Assembly: GCA_004194705.1 (NCBI GenBank) | Contig: SADC01000596.1 | Coordinates: 61,691-125,690 of the forward strand | DNA length: 64,000 nucleotides | Reading direction: 5' to 3' | Origin: Ditylenchus dipsaci | Taxonomy: Eukaryota; Nematoda; Chromadorea; Rhabditida; Anguinidae | Shown here: positions 59,801 to 64,000 of the stretch, piece by piece | How the letters are laid out: every line of letters begins with the position of its first letter | Numbering within the stretch: position 1 is the first letter of the stretch | Translations under genes and position numbers: made by a program | Notes under the pieces: model-generated | Told to the model about the DNA's origin: nothing | What the model saw: the letters and a program-made list of their open reading frames with translations, nothing else | Database searches by the model: none

Positions 59801-62800
59801 TTTTTTTAAACTCCAAAAAGGGGTTTTTAGAGCCTTGAATCTGTCGTTTCGTTTGACAATAAAAGATACACTTTTTAAAATCTTATCCCCTGGTGGACAT
59901 CATATTTTTGTATTTTATTTACAAGTTCAGTATCGAATTGAACACGGTGGTGAAATTTTTCTATCAAAATAGGTAGTATCCACCAGTGGAGCCTACCTGA
60001 AACCAGCTTTTGTCAAAAAAAGCCAAAATGGTGGATTTTCGGACAACAGACGGTATCAGGCAGGCTATGGCCCAAATATTGGCCACGGCAGTTGTGAAAC
60101 TTTGCGCTGATGGCCTTGTTTATAGTCAAGAGACTTATCATAATTTTGATACCAAACTTGTGAAATTAAATATCAAAAATGGGGTAAAAAATAGGGTGTG
60201 CACCCAGGAGGATTCGAACCGGTCACTTACAAGGGAGGGACTCAGACTGTGTAAGGAAGGCAGATAGTAGAGAAATAAGAAACAGGCCTGCGGCGAACCA
60301 ATAGCTCAACTGTTTAGAGCGCCGACATGCAAGAAGGATATTGTGGAATCGCACTTTTCACAGGCCTGTACAAAAACCGTAGGCGGCCACTGGTGTGCGC
60401 TTACTACTGTGACCTGGCGTAATATGGATAATTTTTTACGCGCGTATTCTGTACAGCGTACCTAAGTTCCTATGAATCTGGCTCCCCAGATCTGAAAGCC
60501 AACAAAATTGTTAGGAGTTACCCATGGCTTAAAGTTCAGCTATGAAAAAGCATGATATGGCTACTGAGGTGTTTTTAGAACTTCGAGTGACCCTCACACC
60601 ACGTTTTTTTAGACTTCAGAGCTGGAGATCCAGATTTGTCAGCAACTTGGGCACGCTCTACAAGAAAAAAAATTCTTCGAAGTTCGCCAGGTCACAGTCA
60701 GGATCCTTTCCTTGTTAGACGATGCGTAAATGAATTTCCCGCTTCTTTTGAAAAAGCATACCGTATAACCTCTATTAATCCCCACCCTCTATTAAACCCC
60801 CACCCTCTAATAATCCCCCACCCCCGAGGGTGGTTGAACAAAATCCACCACCTCTAATAATCCCCCCCCTCTCCAATTTTAAGGGCGGCTGCGCCGCTTT
60901 TTCTTTAATGTTTTTCTACTTAATTTCATGTTAAAACTCAATAATTGTCATTCTACAAACGTGACTTGACCAATAACATTCATCTTTTATTTTGAACAGC
61001 TATTTTTATTGATGTTTTAAAGAAGATTTCGTTTTCGTTATCAGAGTAGCAGCCTTCTTTTTCATCGCCCTGCCATCTCGACCTAGTTCTTATTTCTGAT
61101 CTTGCAATAAATTTCCAGGGCTTCGATTGATCTACCTGGTTTGAAGCACGCTATTTGCGTATCTTCTGATCCTGATCGAGGAAGCAAACTGAGTAACTGC
61201 GTTGAAATATTGAGATCCACCGTTGGACGATTTGTCAATTTCCCGCCACGCTCGATCCACCCATTTTAAAGCGACCTCAAATGCTGGCGCCTTTAGTTTT
61301 GCCGTGAACTGCATCCGTAAATTCAACAAAGGAAATGAATACTGGGTAATGTGCCAAAATGAATGAACAAAACGAACCACTTAATCCTGTGTTCTTAGCA
61401 TTTGCACTTCTAGGTTCATAGTAGGGTTGGCCAATGGGCATATGCCCGGACTAAAACAAAAAGAAGAAAAAGAGTTGCACAGAAAAAAAATACACCCGAA
61501 GGGACCCATTGAAAATATGATTCAGCCTTAATATATCCACCGGATATGCCCGCAAAAATACAGAAAAAAAAATACACCGCGAAGGGTGTATTTTGACCGA
61601 AAATGTCGTATGAGTAGATGCCAGGAATATGCCCATGGGCATATGCCCGGGCACATGCTCGGGGCATGCCCATACGTCAACTTTAGTCAAAATACACCCT
61701 CGCGGTGTATTTTTTTCTGTATTTTTGCGGGCATATGCCCGGGGGATATTTTGAAGCTGAATCACATTTTCAGGGGATCCCTTCGGGGCGTATTTCTTTT
61801 CTGTGCAACTCTTTTTCTTCTTTTTTATGACCGGGCATATGCCCATTGGCCAACCCTAGTTCATAGAAAAAGACATCTGGATGAAAGAAAATGTGTCATC
61901 TTTATTATTTATAAACAATAAACCACCTGTTCAACTATTGCGATTGCTATATCACTAACAATGTTTACGAAATAATGATATTGGCGTTGCAGCATCGCCA
62001 CCAGAAGCGACGAGAAGAAATGGTGGGAAGACATTCGCACTAATAGGGTTCACGCTTCGGCTGTGTGAAGTCGCTTTTCGGAGGTCAAGTAGCTTTGTGG
62101 ATACATAAAAAATTCACACAGAAAAAAAAACTAATGAAAAATGAGCAAAAAAGTGAGGCGAAAAGCGAGACGTCAAGTACACGCGAGACAAATTCGAAGA
62201 AATTCCATACATTAGAATAATAGTCTTTGAAATAAAATTTTTCAGAAATTTCTGGCGCCTTTGGTGCTGAAGAGGTTGAAATATAATCCTGCTCCCTCTA
62301 TTAATCCCCAACCACCACCCTCTAATAATCCCCACCCTCCGAGGGGGGTTGCTAAATAATCCCCCTGGGGGATTAAAAGAGGTTATACGGTATTTCAACA
62401 CTAAAATTGATGAAGTCTTTCTTTTGGTCAAAAAAGCGAAAAAAGCCATATTTTTTTTGGAATACAAAAAAAAAGCTCTAAGTATTTCAAATCAGCTGGA
62501 ATACTTGGGCCACGAAAAGTGTCTGTCTGCAAAGAAGTGTCTCGTAGAAAGTTATAAAAGCATTTTTCAAGGCATTTTTTAAAGCATTTTTCAAGGCATT
62601 TTTTAAAGCATTTTTTATAAAGCATTTTCCTAAGCATTTTTAAGGTTGGCTCACATACATTTGGATTTCTGTTGCTTTCGGTTATTTTCTGTTTTATCTA
62701 TTGTTTGTGAAGCCCGCCTCTTTAGCAGTATTGACTTCATCTCGGTATTCAATCCATATGCTGGATATGTTGAGGACATTGATGAAAATGTTTGTAGTTA

Positions 62801-62982
62801 TTATTATTTTTCTTTTTAATGAAAACCATATTTAGTACACTAACCTGGTAGACAATGTCAGCAGTACAGTGGCAGCTATTACTATTCCTGCAATTTATTG
62901 CATATTTTTCATATCTTATACTTTTCAAAAAAATATTGTAAATAAAGGAAGTGTTACGAAAATTAAAAGCTCACATAAAATG
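56888..62982 (+). CDS. Srt-family 7TM chemoreceptor, partial
   Basis: Serpentine receptor class T, a nematode chemosensory GPCR family of sensory-neuron membranes. Exons: 56888-57031 (MNKLIFEPQEYARLYNCN, first helix), 57871-58066 (ILYVPCKLSIHKHRANSCYK, helices 2-3, GAVFCSSPTFSYVVGC), 58607-58703 (SLWAIETVAEIILSLNRCL, the Srt LxLNRC motif), 62645-62789 (WLTYIWISVAFGYFLFYLLF, then LFSSIDFISVFNPYAGY) and 62852-62982 (hydrophobic helix, then a basic tail and GTAAGT donor). The first junctions are in phase. A spare T before 58701, a shift near 62715 and one near 62900 break the frame. Helices 6-7 are not found before 64000. The exon 3-4 intron (3.9 kb) has received a pogo-like element and tRNA-derived sequence. 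Pseudogene or assembly errors cannot be separated here. Confidence 0.85.
57267..57658. mobile_element. Foldback GTCCCAATGAGTGCAATGTAG in Srt intron 1
   Basis: Left GTCCCAATGAGTGCAATGTAGAG and right CTCACTCATTGGGGAC pair. Inner arms repeat GCACTCTACATCGCACTCTACATT. Flanked on both sides by TTAGGCTTAGG-type short tandem repeats (57230-57265, 57660-57715). Confidence 0.6.
58130..58475. repeat. Foldback with GTCTGACACTTTTT in Srt intron 2
   Basis: AAAGTTCGTGGTCTGACACTTTTT pairs with AAAAAGAGTCTGACCAC...CGAACTTT. Relative of the pogo-like 20378 family; ends too diverged to place. Confidence 0.5.
58710..60000. other. Srt intron 3, proximal part
   Basis: No coding exon recognised. 59515-59735 contains one arm-like GTCCGACACTTTTTTT segment and a CTCGATTAAGTGT repeat, probably a decayed MITE. 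Confidence 0.4.
60195..60375. repeat. tRNA-derived segments in Srt intron 3
   Basis: 60205-60265 on the minus strand reads like a tRNA 3' half with B box GGTTCGAATCC and a TGT triplet in anticodon-like position. 60295-60370 on + has an A-box-like TAGCTCAACTGTTTAGAGC and TGTGGAATCGC. Neither folds fully, so they are likely SINE or tRNA pseudogene remains. Confidence 0.4.
61080..61390 (-). pseudogene. Pogo-like transposase C-terminal remnant
   Basis: The minus strand gives KLKAPAFEVALKWVDRAWREI, the A-x-x-W-(I/V)-x-x-AW helix, then after a frame change SGSEDTQIACFKPGR. The latter aligns with NANDGCEDNAIHCLKK of the remnant at 37985-38300. The catalytic core is not present. Confidence 0.6.
61422..61858. 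mobile_element. hAT-like MITE TAGGGTTGGCCAATGGGCATATGCCC
   Basis: Inverted ends TAGGGTTGGCC and GGCCAACCCTA are flanked by the perfect 8-bp duplication GTTCATAG (61414-61421, 61859-61866). The interior is one long hairpin with GCATATGCCCGGGCA and AAAATACACC...CGCGGTGTATTTT segments. It is nested in the pogo-like element and younger than it. Confidence 0.9.
62555..62644. repeat. AAAGCATTTTTCAAGGC tandem array
   Basis: About five imperfect units of 16-21 bp immediately before Srt exon 4; they supply the T-rich acceptor tract. Confidence 0.65.
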
Positions 62983-63427
62983 GTAAGTGTAAGCTTATTA
63001 ACTCATGGTTCACATCTCAAAATCTCAAATATGGACATTTTCCGAGAAGGAAAATTGAAATAATTTTCGAGTGATTCGTGTTTAAGGAATGTGTATGTGG
63101 GTGTGGGTATGAAATTATAACCCCATAACCTGTTTGAACGGGGAGGGGGGTCTGAGGGGTTTCTAGCTGGCTTGAAAAGTAAAGACTTGAGCACAAACTT
63201 ACCTAAGACCTAATTTGGCAAATAAATTAAAAAAAATAGTGTTTTGTTCCTTTAAAGGGTCCAGAGTCACGCTTTTTTGGTTGGTTGCGTATTAAAGGGC
63301 ATGCTCGCCGCCGTGGGAATATTTTGAAACGCGTGTACCAGGTCAATTCAAAAAAAATAATTATTTAGAAAATTATTTTTGTTTAGTATTCTGCCGGCGA
63401 AATATAATGAAAAATGATAACGCTATA

Positions 63428-63502
63428 GGTGGCTCACTGGTAAAAGCGTTGGCCTACTTCGAGATCGGTCGATGTTCGATTCCTGTTGGATGCAATCGTT
63501 TT
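63428..63502 (+). repeat. tRNA-like sequence inside a TTAA element
   Basis: A-box-like TGGCTCACTGGTAAAAGCG and B-box GTTCGATTCC are 40 bases apart in tRNA order (GCCTACTTCGAGATCGG between). Acceptor pairing is poor, so this is called tRNA-derived and not a tRNA gene. Confidence 0.5.
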
Positions 63503-63556
63503 CCTTGACTTTTACTGAAACATGACATTTTTATTCTCGTTTGAATTTCACGGTTA

Positions 63557-63799
63557 CCGTTTAACCTCTATTAAACGGGCACCCCTACAGTTAAAGTTTT
63601 TCAAGTTTGCTTTGTGTTTTTAACCCCAAATATTGTTCATTTTTCGAAACGGACGACTACTCATTTTGTAGAGTTCGTGAAGCTCTACAAAATGAGTGGT
63701 AGTCCGTTTTCGAAAAATAAACAATATTGGGGTTAAAAAAGCAAAGCAAATTTGAAAAACCTTAACTGTAGGGGTGCCCGTTTAATAGAGGTTATACGG
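63557..63799. mobile_element. Pogo-like MITE, near copy of 18622-18822
   Basis: CCGTTTAACCTCTATTAAACGGGCACCCC and the inverse ending TTATACGG are flanked by TA. The long arms (GTTTTTCAAGTTTGCTTTG and inverse, CGGACGACTACTCATTTTGTAG and inverse) are well matched. Confidence 0.8.
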
Positions 63800-63959
63800 T
63801 ACTCGCCTTTTAAAATATTCCCATCGGCGACCAGCATGCCCCTTCAAGAAACATTGAGTTTTAGCTAGCTGAGGTACGAGTGGGCTTGGAGTGGTATTCT
63901 ATACTCAGACATTTGGTACTTGTCTCGTTCACTCTGCCCCCCCCCTATCCCCACTCTCA

Positions 63960-64000
63960 TCCTCAGCCGGCTGAGGTCTGAAAAATTTTTGGGGAGGGGA
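63960..64000. repeat. Start of a GCCGGCTGAGG-family repeat, cut by window end
   Basis: CTCAGCCGGCTGAGGTCTGAAAAATTT matches units at 30810 and 43145. Confidence 0.6.

Larger units (their letters stand above)
60761..62390 (-). mobile_element. Pogo-like element CCGTATAACC with TCTATTAATCCCCACCC arrays
   Basis: Ends CCGTATAACCTCTATTAATC and the inverse TTAAAAGAGGTTATACGG are flanked by TA (60759-60760, 62391-62392). Both ends carry CCCACCCTCTAATAATCCCC units. Inside are a transposase remnant on the minus strand and a younger hAT MITE. Confidence 0.75.
63296..63843. mobile_element. TTAA-type element carrying a tRNA-like sequence and a nested MITE
   Basis: AGGGCATGCTCGCCGCCG after TTAA (63292-63295) pairs with CGGCGACCAGCATGCCCCT before TCAA (63844-63847). 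The left side holds a tRNA-like stretch and the right side a CCGTTT-ended MITE. Confidence 0.65.

Noticed and set aside
61451..61921. Cysteine- and phenylalanine-rich frames on both strands
   Set aside because: They run through the two arms of the 61422-61858 hairpin MITE and mirror each other.

Overview
The window is nuclear DNA from a nematode. The decisive evidence is a 7TM chemoreceptor of the nematode-specific Srt family, split over five exons between 56888 and 62982. Several genes also have very short GT-AG introns (42-57 bp) with T-rich acceptors. The DNA is AT-rich and packed with DNA-transposon relics, most of them palindromic (foldback/MITE-like). It is not an operon-type, viral or plasmid sequence.

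Genes. (1) 10218-22684 (+) is a long Q/P-rich gene whose exon at about 14351-14496 resembles the GLTSCR domain of BICRA/BICRAL, subunits of a SWI/SNF subfamily; it is frameshifted in many exons and carries a tRNA-Glu(TTC) copy in each of two introns, in opposite orientation. (2) 28693-29438 (-) is proteasome subunit beta-3 in four exons with 42-45 bp introns and one missing base. (3) 33053-34173, 41430-42460 and 43380-43867 (+) are three diverged, broken copies of one unrecognised lysine-rich protein family. (4) 36170-39372 (-) is the 3' part of a cysteine-containing protein I do not recognise, with a second unrelated terminal exon at 35208-35379. (5) 56888-62982 (+) is the Srt receptor, without its last helices. 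Many coding frames shift by one base at homopolymers, in otherwise conserved genes too, so part of the damage is probably draft-assembly error.

Mobile DNA. 553-6042 is a TTAA-flanked foldback that received a 5.06-kb hAT element (8-bp target duplication, 15-bp terminal repeats, transposase remains). Pogo/Tigger-like elements with TA duplications are frequent; two of them (37783-38674 and 60761-62390) still hold remnants of the transposase C-terminus. TTAA-flanked elements with AGGGGCATGCC-type ends form a third class; one inverted pair of such ends encloses the proteasome gene, and others carry tRNA-like sequences.

The most striking structure is a 12.4-kb imperfect palindrome, 44186-56564, centred near 50875. 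Its arms differ by clean insertions in one arm only, each with its own duplication (TA, TTAA or 8 bp), and the other arm keeps the matching empty site. A mariner-like 0.8-kb foldback lies exactly at the centre, and other palindromes are nested inside the arms. The same inside-out nesting is seen on smaller scales throughout, as if new palindromic elements repeatedly landed in the loops or arms of older ones.
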